Shown in pieces: positions 32,357-41,565 of a DNA stretch of 64,000 nucleotides. The translations under genes were made by a program, and so were the position numbers. The stretch's first letter is position 1, and the number at the start of each line of letters is the position of its first letter. A model generated the notes under the pieces. The model searched no databases and was not told the origin of the DNA. It saw only the letters and a list, made by a program, of their open reading frames with translations. Origin of the DNA: Yinghuangia aomiensis. GTDB taxonomy: Bacteria > Actinomycetota > Actinomycetes > Streptomycetales > Streptomycetaceae. The stretch spans positions 310,001 to 374,000 of the forward strand of contig NZ_BAABHS010000001.1 in assembly GCF_039542225.1 (NCBI RefSeq), read 5' to 3'.

Positions 32357-33757
32357 ATGACCCGCGACGCCCACCGGGCTGCGCTGCGCACCACCTCGCC
32401 GACGGCCTTCTGGCTCGACCGCCCCGAACGCCCGGCCGCCCTCCCGCGGTTGACCGCCGACACCACCGCCGACCTGGCGATCGTGGGCGGCGGCTACACC
32501 GGGCTGTGGACGGCACTGCTCGCCAAGCAGCGCGAGCCCGGCCGCGACGTGCTCGTGCTGGAGGCCGGGACCTGCGGCCACGCGGCCAGCGGCCGCAACG
32601 GCGGCTTCCTCTCGCCCAGCCTCACCCACGGCCTGTCGAACGGCGCGGCCCGTTGGCCCGGCGAGATCGACACCCTCCAGCGGCTCGGCAACGCCAACCT
32701 CGACGCGTTCGAACGCGACCTCGACACGCACGGCATCGACTGCGGCTTCGCCCGCACCGGCAAGGTGTCCGTCGCCGCCACCCCGTGGCAGGCCGCCGCG
32801 CTCCGCGAAGCCGCCGCCCTCGGTGCCGAGCACGGTGAGAAGTCCCGGCTCCTCGACGGCGCCGAACTCCGCGACTGGGTCGACTCGCCGATGTGGGGCA
32901 CCGGCCTGTGGCAGCCGGACTACGCGCTGGTCGACCCGGCCCGGCTGGTCTGGGGCCTGCGCGACGCGTGCCTCGCGGCGGGGGTCCGCATCGCCGAGCA
33001 CACCGAGGTGACCGGGCTGGACAGCAAGCCCGCCGACCGGATCCGGCTGACCACGCCGTACGGCGAAGTCGCCGCCCGCCGCGTCGCGTTGGCCACCAAC
33101 ATCTACCCGCCGCTGCTCAAGCGCTTCCGGCTCAGCATGGTCCCGGTCTACGACTACGCCCTCACCACCGTCCCGCTGACCGACGACCAGCTCGCCTCCA
33201 TCGGCTGGACCGGCGCGCACGGCATCACCGACGCGGGCAACCAGTTCCACTACCTGCGCAAGACCGCCGACAACCGCATCTTGTGGGGCGGCTACGACGC
33301 GATCTACCCGTTCGGCGGCCGCGTCGACGAGGCGCTCACCCAGCGCCCGGAGACCTTCGGCACGCTCGCGGCGCAGTTCGCCGAGACGTTCCCGGCGCTC
33401 GCCGACGTACCGTTCTCGCACGCGTGGGGCGGCGTCATCGACTCGACCACCCGGTTCTGCATGTTCGCGGGCACCGCCGCGGCGGGCCGGATCGGCTACG
33501 CGCTCGGCTTCACCGGGCTCGGCGTGGGCGCGACCCGCTTCGGTGCGGACGTCGTGCTCGACCTGCTCGAAGGGCGCGCCACCGAGCGCACCGGGCTGGA
33601 GATGATCCGCCGCAAGCCGCTGCCGTTCCCGCCCGAACCGGTCCGCTACGCGGGCATCCAGGCGACCCGCTGGTCGATGGCCCGCGAGGACCTGAACGGC
33701 AAGCGCAACCTGTGGCTCCGTACCCTGGACCGGCTCGGACTCGGCTTCGACTCGTGA
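32357..33757 (+). CDS. FAD-dependent amine oxidase, PuuB/DadA-like
   Basis: The 466-residue flavoprotein oxidises an amine or glutamylated amine, passing electrons to oxygen or a carrier. The dinucleotide-binding site is ADLAIVGGGYTGLWTALLA with a terminal acid at VLVLEAG, about residues 34-75. The motif GHAASGRNGGFLSPSLTHG of gamma-glutamylputrescine oxidases follows. Later blocks are GFARTGKVSVA, VPVYDYALTTVPLT and IGYALGFTGLGVGATRFGADVVLDLL. The ATG follows AAGGATCGATCCC. It shares the operon with an aldehyde dehydrogenase that could take its aldehyde product. The exact substrate is inferred from family and context. Confidence 0.9.
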   Translation: MTRDAHRAALRTTSPTAFWLDRPERPAALPRLTADTTADLAIVGGGYTGLWTALLAKQREPGRDVLVLEAGTCGHAASGRNGGFLSPSLTHGLSNGAARWPGEIDTLQRLGNANLDAFERDLDTHGIDCGFARTGKVSVAATPWQAAALREAAALGAEHGEKSRLLDGAELRDWVDSPMWGTGLWQPDYALVDPARLVWGLRDACLAAGVRIAEHTEVTGLDSKPADRIRLTTPYGEVAARRVALATNIYPPLLKRFRLSMVPVYDYALTTVPLTDDQLASIGWTGAHGITDAGNQFHYLRKTADNRILWGGYDAIYPFGGRVDEALTQRPETFGTLAAQFAETFPALADVPFSHAWGGVIDSTTRFCMFAGTAAAGRIGYALGFTGLGVGATRFGADVVLDLLEGRATERTGLEMIRRKPLPFPPEPVRYAGIQATRWSMAREDLNGKRNLWLRTLDRLGLGFDS

Positions 33758-33909
33758 CCCCGCCCGGGGGCACCGGGGCCGCGGACACGCGGCGGAACGC
33801 ACGGCAGGCGAGAGACGGGGGCGCGATCATGGGTGGCCACGACCACACGCAGGAACCAGGGGCCGGTGGGCTGCCGGCGCCGGCGCCACGAGAACCGCGG
33901 AGCAGTCGC

Positions 33910-34446
33910 ATGAACGCAGGCCTGGACGACATCGACCGGAAGATCATCGCGATCCTCCAGGCGGACGGCCGGCGGGCATACAGCCAGATCGCGGAAGACC
34001 TCGGCATCCCCGCCTCGTCGGTGCGCTACCGGGTGCAGCGGCTGGAGGACAACGGCGTCCTCCAGATCGTCGGCATCGCCAACCCGCTGACCATCGGCTT
34101 CAACCATCTCGCGATGATCGGCATGCGGGTCCGGGCCGGCACGGCGCAGGACGTGTGCCGGGCGCTGCGGGAACTCCCGGAGACGTCGTACGTGATCGTC
34201 ACGGCCGGCCACTACGACGTCATGGTCGAGGTCATCTGCCGCGACACCGAGCACTTCACCGATCTGGTGACGCGGCGTATGCACCTCATCGACGGGGTGG
34301 TGTCGACCGACTCGTTCTTCGTCCTCGAAGTGCACAAACTCGCGTACGGCTGGGGTGTGGGCGCGGTCGACGCCGCGGAGACCGCGCGGCTCGACGCGGC
34401 CGGCGGCGAGGACCACCGGGGCATGGACCAGCGGGGACAGCGCTGA
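33910..34446 (+). CDS. Lrp/AsnC family transcription regulator
   Basis: The 178-residue protein has an N-terminal helix-turn-helix (DDIDRKIIAILQADGRRAYSQIAEDLGIPASSVRYRVQRLEDNGV) and a RAM ligand-binding domain (about residues 65-140) with VIVTAGHYDVMVEVICRDTEHFTDLV. It closes the amine operon and probably controls it, perhaps from the inverted repeat at 30700-30747. I start at ATG 33910, where the conserved domain begins after GGAG; ATG 33829 would add 27 disordered residues and cannot be excluded. The C-terminal tail beyond the RAM domain is Asp/Gly-rich. Confidence 0.92.
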   Translation: MNAGLDDIDRKIIAILQADGRRAYSQIAEDLGIPASSVRYRVQRLEDNGVLQIVGIANPLTIGFNHLAMIGMRVRAGTAQDVCRALRELPETSYVIVTAGHYDVMVEVICRDTEHFTDLVTRRMHLIDGVVSTDSFFVLEVHKLAYGWGVGAVDAAETARLDAAGGEDHRGMDQRGQR

Positions 34447-34493
34447 CCGGACCCGGCGGGCCCCCGGGGCGCCCCGGAAGGCGGCAGGACGAA

Positions 34494-34538
34494 GGCCGGC
34501 GGCCCGGTCGCGCGTGATGCGCGACCGGGCCGCCGGCC
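34494..34538. terminator. 20-bp perfect bidirectional terminator
   Basis: Arms at 34494-34513 and 34519-34538 pair perfectly around a GTGAT loop. It lies between the converging Lrp and DUF7144-like genes. Confidence 0.88.
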
Positions 34539-34553
34539 GTTCCGCGTCCGGGG

Positions 34554-35069
34554 TTATCCGCCCATGCCGCCCGCCGGCGGGTGGCGCTCGGTGGAACCCA
34601 TCTGGCTGCGGTCGGCCGCCTGGCTCGCCTGCCATTCGGCCGCTTCCGCTCGGGACATCGACTCCTCGTTCATCCCTTGGGCCATCTCCCACTTCGCGGT
34701 CAGTGCGTACAGGACAACGACGTCCAGCGCGATCACGACGATCGACCATGCCGGGTGTGCGGCGATGAAGGCGATTTCGCCGATGATGTTGAGCATCGCC
34801 AGGGCGATCGCCACGTACCGGGACCAGCTCGCCCCGGCCAACAGGCCCATGCCGGTCGCCAGTTGGAGTGCGGCGAAGCACAGCAGGATGACGCCCCACG
34901 TGGTGTAGCTGCGCAGCAGCAGCTGGTCGTTGGCGACGACGTAGTAGCCGTTCCGGAAAAGCGCGGTCAGGCCCTGGAAGAGGTTCAGGATACCCAGCAC
35001 CAACAGCGTGAAGGCCGCGAAGGCGACCCATCCGGACCACGCGTTGAATCCGCCGGAATTGCGTGACAT
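34554..35069 (-). CDS. DUF7144-like membrane protein
   Basis: The 171-residue protein has four membrane helices (residues about 10-130), starting GGFNAWSGWVAFAAFTLLVLGILNLFQGLTALF and including YYVVANDQLLLRSYTTWGVILLCFAALQLATGMGLL. The last helix, HPAWSIVVIALDVVVLYALT, is followed by a soluble tail rich in Met, Ala, Gln and Pro. It fits the DUF7144 membrane family common in actinomycetes; the function is unknown. GGGGAGCACCTC precedes the ATG. It stands alone. Confidence 0.8.
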   Translation of the reverse strand: MSRNSGGFNAWSGWVAFAAFTLLVLGILNLFQGLTALFRNGYYVVANDQLLLRSYTTWGVILLCFAALQLATGMGLLAGASWSRYVAIALAMLNIIGEIAFIAAHPAWSIVVIALDVVVLYALTAKWEMAQGMNEESMSRAEAAEWQASQAADRSQMGSTERHPPAGGMGG

Positions 35070-35470
35070 GAGGTGCTCCCCTGTGACAGCCGGACGCCGA
35101 CGTCCGGACTGGTAGCCAGTTGCACTCACTCCACGCTAGACCCATTTATCAGTATTTGTCCCTTTCGGGAGTTTCCTTGAGGCGGCCGCACCGCGAGCCC
35201 GGTCACGCGAAAGCCCGGTCTCCGGGGAGACCGGGCTTTTCTACGGCGTGTGAAACGGAAGGAGCCCCATCCGCTTCTCGCGGACCCTGATTGCGCGGTG
35301 CACGGCCTTCGAAGGACCGCTTCTCCGCGTCTGTCCTCTGCGGACCCCTTCCGTTCCTCCCAGTAGAACTCCACGGAGTGCCCGGTGCAAAACACCGGGC
35401 CCGGGAACGGCGGGGCGGCGGGTCCGCGGCCGGGCGGCCGCGGACGCCCGGATCAGGCCGGCGGGACCGA
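35070..35470. other. Intergenic region with two hairpins
   Basis: No gene is supported in these 401 bp. A strong hairpin lies at 35210-35240 (see its entry). A smaller one, GCCCGGTG (35380-35387) with CACCGGGC (35393-35400) around CAAAA, lies about 70 bp downstream of the thioredoxin stop and is a candidate terminator. Short reading frames here show no family match. Confidence 0.5.
35210..35240. terminator. Hairpin with flanking T/A runs
   Basis: AAAGCCCGGTCTCC (35210-35223) pairs with GGAGACCGGGCTTT (35226-35239), with a T-run on the plus strand and a matching A-run upstream. It could end transcripts in both directions, including read-through from thioredoxin. Confidence 0.7.
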
Positions 35471-35878
35471 TCAGGCCTGGGCCGGACCGTCACCGTTCGG
35501 CGACGGGGTGCCCGCGTCCGCCTTCTCCGACTCGATCTGCTGCTTCACCGCGTCCATGTCCAGGCCCTTGGCCTGGCCGATGAGGTCGACCAGCGCCGCC
35601 TCGGGCAGCGCGCCGGGCTGCGCGTACACCATCACGTTGTCCCGCACCAGCATGATCGTGGGGATCGAGCTGATCGAGAACGCGGCGGCGAGTTCCGGCT
35701 GGGCCTCGGTGTCGACCTTCGCGAACACGACGTCCGGGGTCGCCTCGGAGACCCGCTCGAACGTCGGCGCGAACTGGCGGCACGGACCGCACCACGCGGC
35801 CCAGAAGTCGATCACGGTCAAGCCGTCACCGCTGACCACCTCGTCGAAGTTCTCCTTGGTCAGTTCGACCGTCGCCAT
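35471..35878 (-). CDS. trxA: Thioredoxin
   Basis: The 135-residue protein has a full thioredoxin fold with the redox pair in DFWAAWCGPCRQFAPTFERV (WCGPC, about residues 29-33) and the cis-proline segment ISSIPTIMLVRDN. It reduces disulfides in cytoplasmic proteins. The C-terminal part beyond about residue 110 is an extension (QQIESEKADAGTPSPNGDGPAQA) longer than in standard thioredoxins. It is a single gene. Any link to the neighbouring amine or polyamine genes is not shown. Confidence 0.95.
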   Translation of the reverse strand: MATVELTKENFDEVVSGDGLTVIDFWAAWCGPCRQFAPTFERVSEATPDVVFAKVDTEAQPELAAAFSISSIPTIMLVRDNVMVYAQPGALPEAALVDLIGQAKGLDMDAVKQQIESEKADAGTPSPNGDGPAQA

Positions 35879-36142
35879 GTTCCTCTCCGTCCTGCGTCAG
35901 TGGGTACGGCTGTGCAACGAATCAAGCGCCCGAAGCATTCCGCACTCCGGTCCGGCGTCGCCGACCGGGGCAATCCGGAGCCTTCCGGGCGGGCCCCGCA
36001 GGCGCCCCCACCAGCCTGCCCGCTGCCGGGGCGCCGAACCCGGAATCCCGGGGGAAGGCGGCGTCACGCCTGTCACTCGAGCCCCATAGGCTGTGGGCTC
36101 ATCCGTCCAAGCTCGTGCGTTCCGCAGCCGAGGAGTCCCGCC

Positions 36143-36403
36143 ATGCGCTACACCCGCCGCAGCGTCGTCAGCCTCACACCCGCCGAACCCGGGTGGGACA
36201 TCGAGGTCGTCCGGACCGGCGAGGAAGCCGTGCTGTGCCCCGTCATCGCGTGGGCCGTGGTCGTCGTCGACGCGCAGCCCGACGGCACCGCCGAGACCGC
36301 CGTGGAACCCGCGTTCGTCTACGACGGCGCGGTTTTCACCCCCGCGGAGTTCGCCCACTCGGTCGGCGAACTCGAGTACCAGCTCATCGAGCCGGAAGAC
36401 TGA
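36143..36403 (+). CDS. Small protein of unknown function
   Basis: The 86-residue protein begins MRYTRRSVVSLTPAEPGWDIEVVRTGEEAVLCPVIAWAVVVVDAQ and ends VGELEYQLIEPED. It has a compact beta-rich look and an acidic C-terminus, with no signal or membrane segment that I would trust. I do not recognise a family. GAGGAG precedes the ATG. Its last 20 bases overlap the convergent DMT-type transporter gene. Confidence 0.7.
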   Translation: MRYTRRSVVSLTPAEPGWDIEVVRTGEEAVLCPVIAWAVVVVDAQPDGTAETAVEPAFVYDGAVFTPAEFAHSVGELEYQLIEPED

Positions 36404-37265
36404 CCTGCTCCGCCCGGTCGGCGGGCGGCGGCGGATCACCGCCCTCGCCGAACCGGGCCAGCGCGATCGCCCCCGCCACCGCAAGCAGGAACCCCGCGAC
36501 CGCCACCGGCACGAAACCCGCGCGGCTGCGGTCGCCGAGGAAGACGATCCCCGCCGCGGCCGGCAGCACCGTCTCGCCGACCACCAGCGCCGCCGCGACC
36601 GCCGTCACCGCACCGCCCTGCAACGCCGTCGCATACATGAGCATCGTGACCGCTCCGGCCAGCAGCACCGTCCACGCCGCCGGATCACGCCACAGGTCGG
36701 CGATCGCCACGGTCGTGACGATCCGGCCGGCAAGCGCGATCAGCCCGAAGCCCAAGCCCGACGCCAGACCGAGCAGCCGCGAACGCCACGGCTCGGGACG
36801 GCGCGCCGCCCACATGCCGAACAGGCCGATGACGGCGACCGCGCCGAGCAGCGCGTACCGGAACGCGTCCGACGTCTCCGACGGGCCCTCGCGCCCCGCG
36901 CTCAAGCCCAGCAGCGCCAGACCCGCGCAGACCGCACCCACCGCCGTCCACTCGCGGCGGCCCAGCGCCACGCCCAGTACGGGCACCGCGATCACCGCCG
37001 TCACCGCGAGGTTCGCCGCCTGCGCCGCCTCCACGGCGAACACCGGCAGCTCCGCGAGCGCGACGAGCTGCGCCGCGAAACCGACCAGGTCCAACGCCGT
37101 TCCGGCCACGAACGGCCACGTCTTGAACACCCGCACCAGCAGCCGCGGGTCGAGCCCCGCCGCGGGACCGGCCGCCTCGGTGCGCCGGGTGCCGAGCGCC
37201 TGCAGAACGGTGGCCACGCCGTAGCAGACGGCGGCGACGGCGGCGGCGACGAGCGAGACGACCAT
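36384..37265 (-). CDS. DMT-superfamily (EamA-like) membrane transporter
   Basis: The 293-residue protein has about nine to ten membrane helices in the two-repeat DMT layout: MVVSLVAAAVAAVCYGVATVLQ at the start, DLVGFAAQLVALAELPVFAVEAAQAANLAVTAVIAV, and ALQGGAVTAVAAALVVGETVLPAAAGIVFLGD in the second repeat. It probably moves a small metabolite; the direction and substrate are unknown. ATG 37265 is placed at the start of the first helix; the reading from 37310 would put a polar leader ahead. It ends inside the convergent small gene. Confidence 0.8.
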   Translation of the reverse strand: MVVSLVAAAVAAVCYGVATVLQALGTRRTEAAGPAAGLDPRLLVRVFKTWPFVAGTALDLVGFAAQLVALAELPVFAVEAAQAANLAVTAVIAVPVLGVALGRREWTAVGAVCAGLALLGLSAGREGPSETSDAFRYALLGAVAVIGLFGMWAARRPEPWRSRLLGLASGLGFGLIALAGRIVTTVAIADLWRDPAAWTVLLAGAVTMLMYATALQGGAVTAVAAALVVGETVLPAAAGIVFLGDRSRAGFVPVAVAGFLLAVAGAIALARFGEGGDPPPPADRAEQVSLPAR

Positions 37266-37325
37266 GCCGCCACCGTACGGCCGCACCAGGGCGGCCACCG
37301 GCCGGGACACGTCCCGGCCGCACCC

Positions 37326-38135
37326 TCACGCCTTCGTGCGGCCCCGGCCGCGCCGGCCCACCAACTGCGCCGCGAGCACGGCCAGCACCGACACGATGAG
37401 CATCGCCGAACCGATGACGTTGATCTGCGGGGGAGTACCGCGCTGCGACGCACCCCAGACGAACATCGGAAAGGTGACGGTGTCGGGGCCGGCGTTGAAG
37501 TTCGTGATGATGAAGTCGTCGAAGGAGAGGGCGAACGCGAGCATCGCGCCCGCGGCGATGCCGGGTGCGGCCAGGGGGAGCGTCACACGGAGGAACACCT
37601 GGACGGGGGAGGCGTAGAGGTCTCGCGCGGCCTCCTCGACGTTCGCGTCCATGCCGAGCACGCGCGCTTTGACGGCGGTGATCACGAAACTCACGCAGAA
37701 GGTGATGTGCGCGATGAGGATCGTGGTGAAGCCCGCGTCCATGCCCATGCCCAGGAACAGCATGCCGATGGACGCGGCCATCACGATCTCCGGCATCGCC
37801 ATCGGCAGGAAGATCAGCGAATTGACCGGGCCACGCGCCCGGAACCGGTAGCGGGCCAGCGCGAACGCCGCCAACGTGCCGAGGACCGTGGCGCCGAGGG
37901 TCGCCAGCACGGCGATCTTCAGACTGAGCGTGACCGAGTCGCACATCCCGGCGACCCCGCACGGATCGGTCCACGCGTCCGTGGAAAAGCTCGACCACTC
38001 GTAGTTGTAGCGGCCCTTCGGCTTGTTGAAGGAGAAGGCGACCACCACGACGTTCGGCGCGAGCATGTAGACGAGCGTGCCGAGGCCGGCGACGACCACG
38101 AGATTGCGCTTGAGCCAGGACCAGACGGCCGTCAA
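37326..38135 (-). CDS. potC: Spermidine/putrescine ABC permease, PotC-like
   Basis: The 269-residue permease has six membrane helices and the EAA loop EEAARDLYASPVQVFLRVTLPLAAPGIAAGAML (about residues 170-200), the contact to the ATPase. N-terminal marks are RNLVVVAGLGTLVYMLAPNVVVVAFSFNKPKGRYNY and FALARYRFRARG. The TTG start at 38135 follows GGAGG and overlaps the PotB stop by TTGA. The product is one of two different permeases in this importer. It is the last gene of the pot unit. Confidence 0.92.
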   Translation of the reverse strand: MTAVWSWLKRNLVVVAGLGTLVYMLAPNVVVVAFSFNKPKGRYNYEWSSFSTDAWTDPCGVAGMCDSVTLSLKIAVLATLGATVLGTLAAFALARYRFRARGPVNSLIFLPMAMPEIVMAASIGMLFLGMGMDAGFTTILIAHITFCVSFVITAVKARVLGMDANVEEAARDLYASPVQVFLRVTLPLAAPGIAAGAMLAFALSFDDFIITNFNAGPDTVTFPMFVWGASQRGTPPQINVIGSAMLIVSVLAVLAAQLVGRRGRGRTKA

Positions 38136-39100
38136 ACGAGGTCCTCCGTCCCGGCGCGGCGGATGTAGACGGTGACGATCGCCAGGATGACCGCCATCAG
38201 GACGAACGAAAGCGCGGCCGCGGTCGGATAGTCGTGGACCTTCAGGTAGCGCGCCTGGATGACGTTGCCGATCATCGTCTCCTGCGGCGCGCCCAGCAGC
38301 TGCGCGTTGATGTAGTCGCCGGACGCCGGGATGAACGTCAGCAGCGTGCCCGCCACCACGCCCGGCATCGACAGCGGCAGCGTGACGCGGCGGAAGACCG
38401 CGGCGGGGCTCGCGTACAGGTCCCGCGCGGCCTCGTGCAGGCGCGGGTCGATGCGCTCGAGCGAGGCGTACAGCGGCAGGATCATGAACGGGAGGAAGTT
38501 GTACGTCAGTCCGGTCACCACCGCGAGCGGGGTCGCCAGGACGCGGTCGCCCTCGGTCAGGCCGAGCGTCGCGGTCAGGTTGGTGATGTGCAGGTCGTTG
38601 AGGTAGCCGACCACCGCGCCGTTGTCCGACAGGATCGTCTTCCAGGCGAGCGTGCGGACCAGGAAGCTCGTGAAGAACGGGGCGATGACGAGGACCAGCA
38701 GGACGTTGCGCCAGCGTCCGGCGCGGAAGGCGATCGTGTAGGCGAGCGGGTAGGCCAGGATCAGGCACAGGACCGTCGCGCTGCCGGCGTAGTAGAGCGA
38801 GCGCAGGAAGTGCTCGTCGTACTCGGAGAGCGCGTCGGAGAACGTCGACCACGACCACGTGACGCCGAACCCCGTCTCCAGGGAGCCGGACGACACCGAC
38901 ATCTTCGCCTGGTAGTAGACCGGGACAAGGAAGAACAGCACCAGCCACGCGATGCCGGGCAGCAGCAATAGGTAGGGGGCGCGCCGGATTTCGCGCCAGA
39001 AGGCGTGCAAGGCCCGGCGGAAGGGGGAGGCCGGGCTGGGCTTGGGCTTGGGCGTGGTCCCGGGTTCCGGTCGGGCTTCGGAATGGGCGGCCGCGGTCAC
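38132..39100 (-). CDS. potB: Spermidine/putrescine ABC permease, PotB-like
   Basis: The 322-residue permease has a disordered approximately 40-residue head, then six membrane helices beginning LLLLPGIAWLVLFFLVPVYYQAKMSVSSGS. The EAA loop is HEAARDLYASPAAVFRRVTLPLSMPGVVAGTLLTF (about residues 232-266), and GDYINAQLLGAPQETMIGN follows, a PotB-type mark. GTG overlaps the PotA stop by GTGA, so translation is coupled. It pairs with the following permease and the ATPase to import polyamines. Confidence 0.93.
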   Translation of the reverse strand: MTAAAHSEARPEPGTTPKPKPSPASPFRRALHAFWREIRRAPYLLLLPGIAWLVLFFLVPVYYQAKMSVSSGSLETGFGVTWSWSTFSDALSEYDEHFLRSLYYAGSATVLCLILAYPLAYTIAFRAGRWRNVLLVLVIAPFFTSFLVRTLAWKTILSDNGAVVGYLNDLHITNLTATLGLTEGDRVLATPLAVVTGLTYNFLPFMILPLYASLERIDPRLHEAARDLYASPAAVFRRVTLPLSMPGVVAGTLLTFIPASGDYINAQLLGAPQETMIGNVIQARYLKVHDYPTAAALSFVLMAVILAIVTVYIRRAGTEDLV

Positions 39101-40350
39101 CGGAGGGGCTCCGGGGCGGGTTCTTCGGCCGGCGCCTCGGCCGTTGCCGGGCTTGCTTCCGCCGCGTCCGCGGTGTCCGCGGTATCGAGGCCGAAGCCGT
39201 GCTTGGGATCCCAGTGGAGGAGGACCGGGTCGCCCACGCGCGGGCGGTAGTCGTCGCGGTTCTGGGCGAAGACGACCAGCTCGGGGCCTTGGTGGGTGCG
39301 GACGCGGTACTCGGTGGAGACGCCGATGAAGCCCGCTTCGGTGACGATGCCGGGCATGCGGTTGCGTCCTGCGGACACGGCGCGGATCTCGTCGTCGGAA
39401 CCGGCCTCGGCCATGGTGATCTTCTCGGGGCGGATGCCCATGACGAAGGTGTCGCGGGTGGCGGTGCTGCGTTCGGCGGGCAGGGTCATGCGGCCGCCGA
39501 AGACGTCGAGCTGGAGATGGCCGCCGCGCCGTCCGGTGACGCGGGCCGGCAGCAGGTTGGACTGGCCGAGGAAGTTCGCCACGAAGGCGGTGCGGGGGGA
39601 CTCGTACAGCTCTTCGGGGGAGCCGAGTTGTTCGATCATGCCGTCGTTCATGACCGCAATGGTGTCGGCCATGGTCATGGCTTCTTCCTGGTCGTGGGTG
39701 ACGTGCACGAACGTGATGCCCACCTCGGTCTGGATGCGCTTCAGCTCGAGCTGCATCTGGCGGCGCAGCTTGAGGTCGAGCGCGCCGAGGGGCTCGTCCA
39801 GGAGGAGGACCTGCGGGCGGTTGATGAGCGCGCGGGCCAGGGCGACGCGCTGCTGCTGGCCGCCGGAGAGCTGCGCGGGCTTGCGGTCCGACAGGTGGCC
39901 GAGTTGGACGAGGCCGAGCATCTCCTTGACCGGTCCGGCGACGTCCTTGCGGCCTTTGCGGCGGAGGCCGAAGGCGACGTTCTCGGCGACGGTGAGGTGC
40001 GGGAAGAGCGCGTAGCTCTGGAAGACGGTGTTCACGGGGCGCTTGTGGGGCGGGAGCGCGGTGATGTCCTCGCCGCCCAGGCGGACGCGGCCGGAGGTCG
40101 GCTTCTCGAGTCCGGCGATCATGCGCAGGGTCGTGGTCTTGCCGCAGCCGGAGGCGCCGAGGAGGGCGAAGAAGGATCCGGCGGGGATCTCCAGGTCGAG
40201 GGGGTGGACGGCGGTGAATTTGTTGAAGGCTTTGTGGAGGGAGAGGAGTTCGACGCTGCCGGGGGCGTTGCCGGGGGTCTCATCGGGGGCGTCGCCCGGC
40301 GTGCCGGAGCCGTCCGGGCCGGGGGACTTGAGTGGCGTGGTGTCGTCCAT
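39097..40350 (-). CDS. potA: Spermidine/putrescine ABC ATPase, PotA-like
   Basis: The 417-residue ATPase powers the polyamine importer. It shows Walker A GASGCGKTTTLR (about residues 66-77), the Q-loop VNTVFQSYALFPHLTV, signature LSGGQQQRVALARALI, Walker B LLLDEPLGALD and the switch HVTHDQEEAM. A C-terminal TOBE-type domain follows (VMGIRPEKITM and VSTEYRVRTHQGPEL). The first 35 residues and the last 40 are disordered and acidic. The ATG at 40350 lies six bases after the PotD stop, so all pot genes form one unit. Confidence 0.94.
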   Translation of the reverse strand: MDDTTPLKSPGPDGSGTPGDAPDETPGNAPGSVELLSLHKAFNKFTAVHPLDLEIPAGSFFALLGASGCGKTTTLRMIAGLEKPTSGRVRLGGEDITALPPHKRPVNTVFQSYALFPHLTVAENVAFGLRRKGRKDVAGPVKEMLGLVQLGHLSDRKPAQLSGGQQQRVALARALINRPQVLLLDEPLGALDLKLRRQMQLELKRIQTEVGITFVHVTHDQEEAMTMADTIAVMNDGMIEQLGSPEELYESPRTAFVANFLGQSNLLPARVTGRRGGHLQLDVFGGRMTLPAERSTATRDTFVMGIRPEKITMAEAGSDDEIRAVSAGRNRMPGIVTEAGFIGVSTEYRVRTHQGPELVVFAQNRDDYRPRVGDPVLLHWDPKHGFGLDTADTADAAEASPATAEAPAEEPAPEPLR

Positions 40351-40356
40351 GGCCGG

Positions 40357-41565
40357 TCACGCGCCTGTGAGTTTGGCGAACGCGGCCTCGTAGCGGCTTT
40401 CCTCGTCTTCGGTGAGGGCGCGGACGGCGTGGCCCTTCGCGGTGACTTCGGGTGTCGGAAGGACGAGCGGGTTGTTCGCCATGTCGGGGGATATTTTGAG
40501 GAGTTCGTCGCGGATGCCGGACACCGGCGAGATGTAGTTGATGGAGGCGACGAGCTGGGCGGCGACGGGCGGCTGGTAGTAGAAGTCGACCAGCCTCTCG
40601 GCGTTGTCCTTGTGCTGGGCCTTGATGGGGATGAGCAGTTCGTCGGTGGACGAGGCGTAGCCGTGGTCGGGGATGACGAACTCGACCTCGGGGTGCTCGG
40701 CTTTGATCTGGACGAGGTCGCCGGACCAGGCGAGGCAGGCGGCGATGTCGCCGGAGCCCAGCTCCTGCGCGTAGTCGTTGCCGGTGAAGCGGCGGATCTG
40801 CTGTTTGTCGACGGCCTTCTGGACTTTGTCGATCGCCGCGTTGAAGTCGTCGTCGGTGAACTTCTCCGGGGACTTGCCCATCGCGAGGAGCACCATGCCG
40901 ATGGTGTCGCGCATTTCGGTGAGCAGCGAGACCTTGCCCTTGAGCTTCTCGTTGGTCAGCAGGTCTTCGACGGATGTGGGGCGGAAGCCGTCGGTGGCCT
41001 TGGCGTTGTAGGCGATCAACGTGGAGAGTTCGGCCCACGGGTAGGCGAATTCGCGTTGCGGGTCCCAGGAGTTGCCGCGGAAGCGCGCGTCGAGGTTCCG
41101 GGCGGCGTTGGGGACGTTGGCGGGGTTGTATTTCTGGACGTAGCCGAGCCGGACCATTTTGGCGGCGAGCCAGTTGGTGAGGACGATCAGGTCGCGCTTG
41201 GTGTCCTTGCCCTTGGCGAGCTGGGGCTGGATCTTGGCGAAGAACTCGTTGTTGTCGTTGATGTCTTCGGTGTACTTGACCTTGAGGCCGGTCTGCTGCG
41301 TGAAGGTTTCGAGGGTGGGGTGCTTGGACTTGTCCTTGTCGTCGACGTCGATGTAGAGGGGCCAGTTCGAGAAGACGACGTCGGCGTCGCTGCCGCCCCC
41401 GCTGTCACCGCAGGCGGCGGCGAAGGTGCCGGTGGCGGCGAGGAGTCCGGTGGCGGCGGTGCCGCGCAGGAGGCTTCGGCGGGAGAGCGCGCCGCGGCCG
41501 GAGGTGAGGGACCGGACGGCGGCGGCTCTGGTGGGCGGGGAGAGGCGGGAGAGGAAGGAGTGCAC
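40357..41565 (-). CDS. potD: Spermidine/putrescine-binding lipoprotein, PotD-like
   Basis: The 402-residue protein is exported and lipid-anchored. The N-terminus carries a twin-arginine-like SRRSLLRGTAATG and a lipobox FAAACG (Cys about residue 52). The mature part has the PotD fold, with VVFSNWPLYIDVDD, TGLKVKYTEDINDNNEFFAKI, DLIVLTNWLAAKMVRLGYVQKYN and ACLAWSGDLVQIKAEHPEVEFVIPDHG. The GTG at 41565 is chosen for GGAGG seven bases upstream. It is the first gene of potDABC. A 9-bp inverted repeat lies about 220 bp upstream (41785-41809). Confidence 0.93.
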   Translation of the reverse strand: MHSFLSRLSPPTRAAAVRSLTSGRGALSRRSLLRGTAATGLLAATGTFAAACGDSGGGSDADVVFSNWPLYIDVDDKDKSKHPTLETFTQQTGLKVKYTEDINDNNEFFAKIQPQLAKGKDTKRDLIVLTNWLAAKMVRLGYVQKYNPANVPNAARNLDARFRGNSWDPQREFAYPWAELSTLIAYNAKATDGFRPTSVEDLLTNEKLKGKVSLLTEMRDTIGMVLLAMGKSPEKFTDDDFNAAIDKVQKAVDKQQIRRFTGNDYAQELGSGDIAACLAWSGDLVQIKAEHPEVEFVIPDHGYASSTDELLIPIKAQHKDNAERLVDFYYQPPVAAQLVASINYISPVSGIRDELLKISPDMANNPLVLPTPEVTAKGHAVRALTEDEESRYEAAFAKLTGA

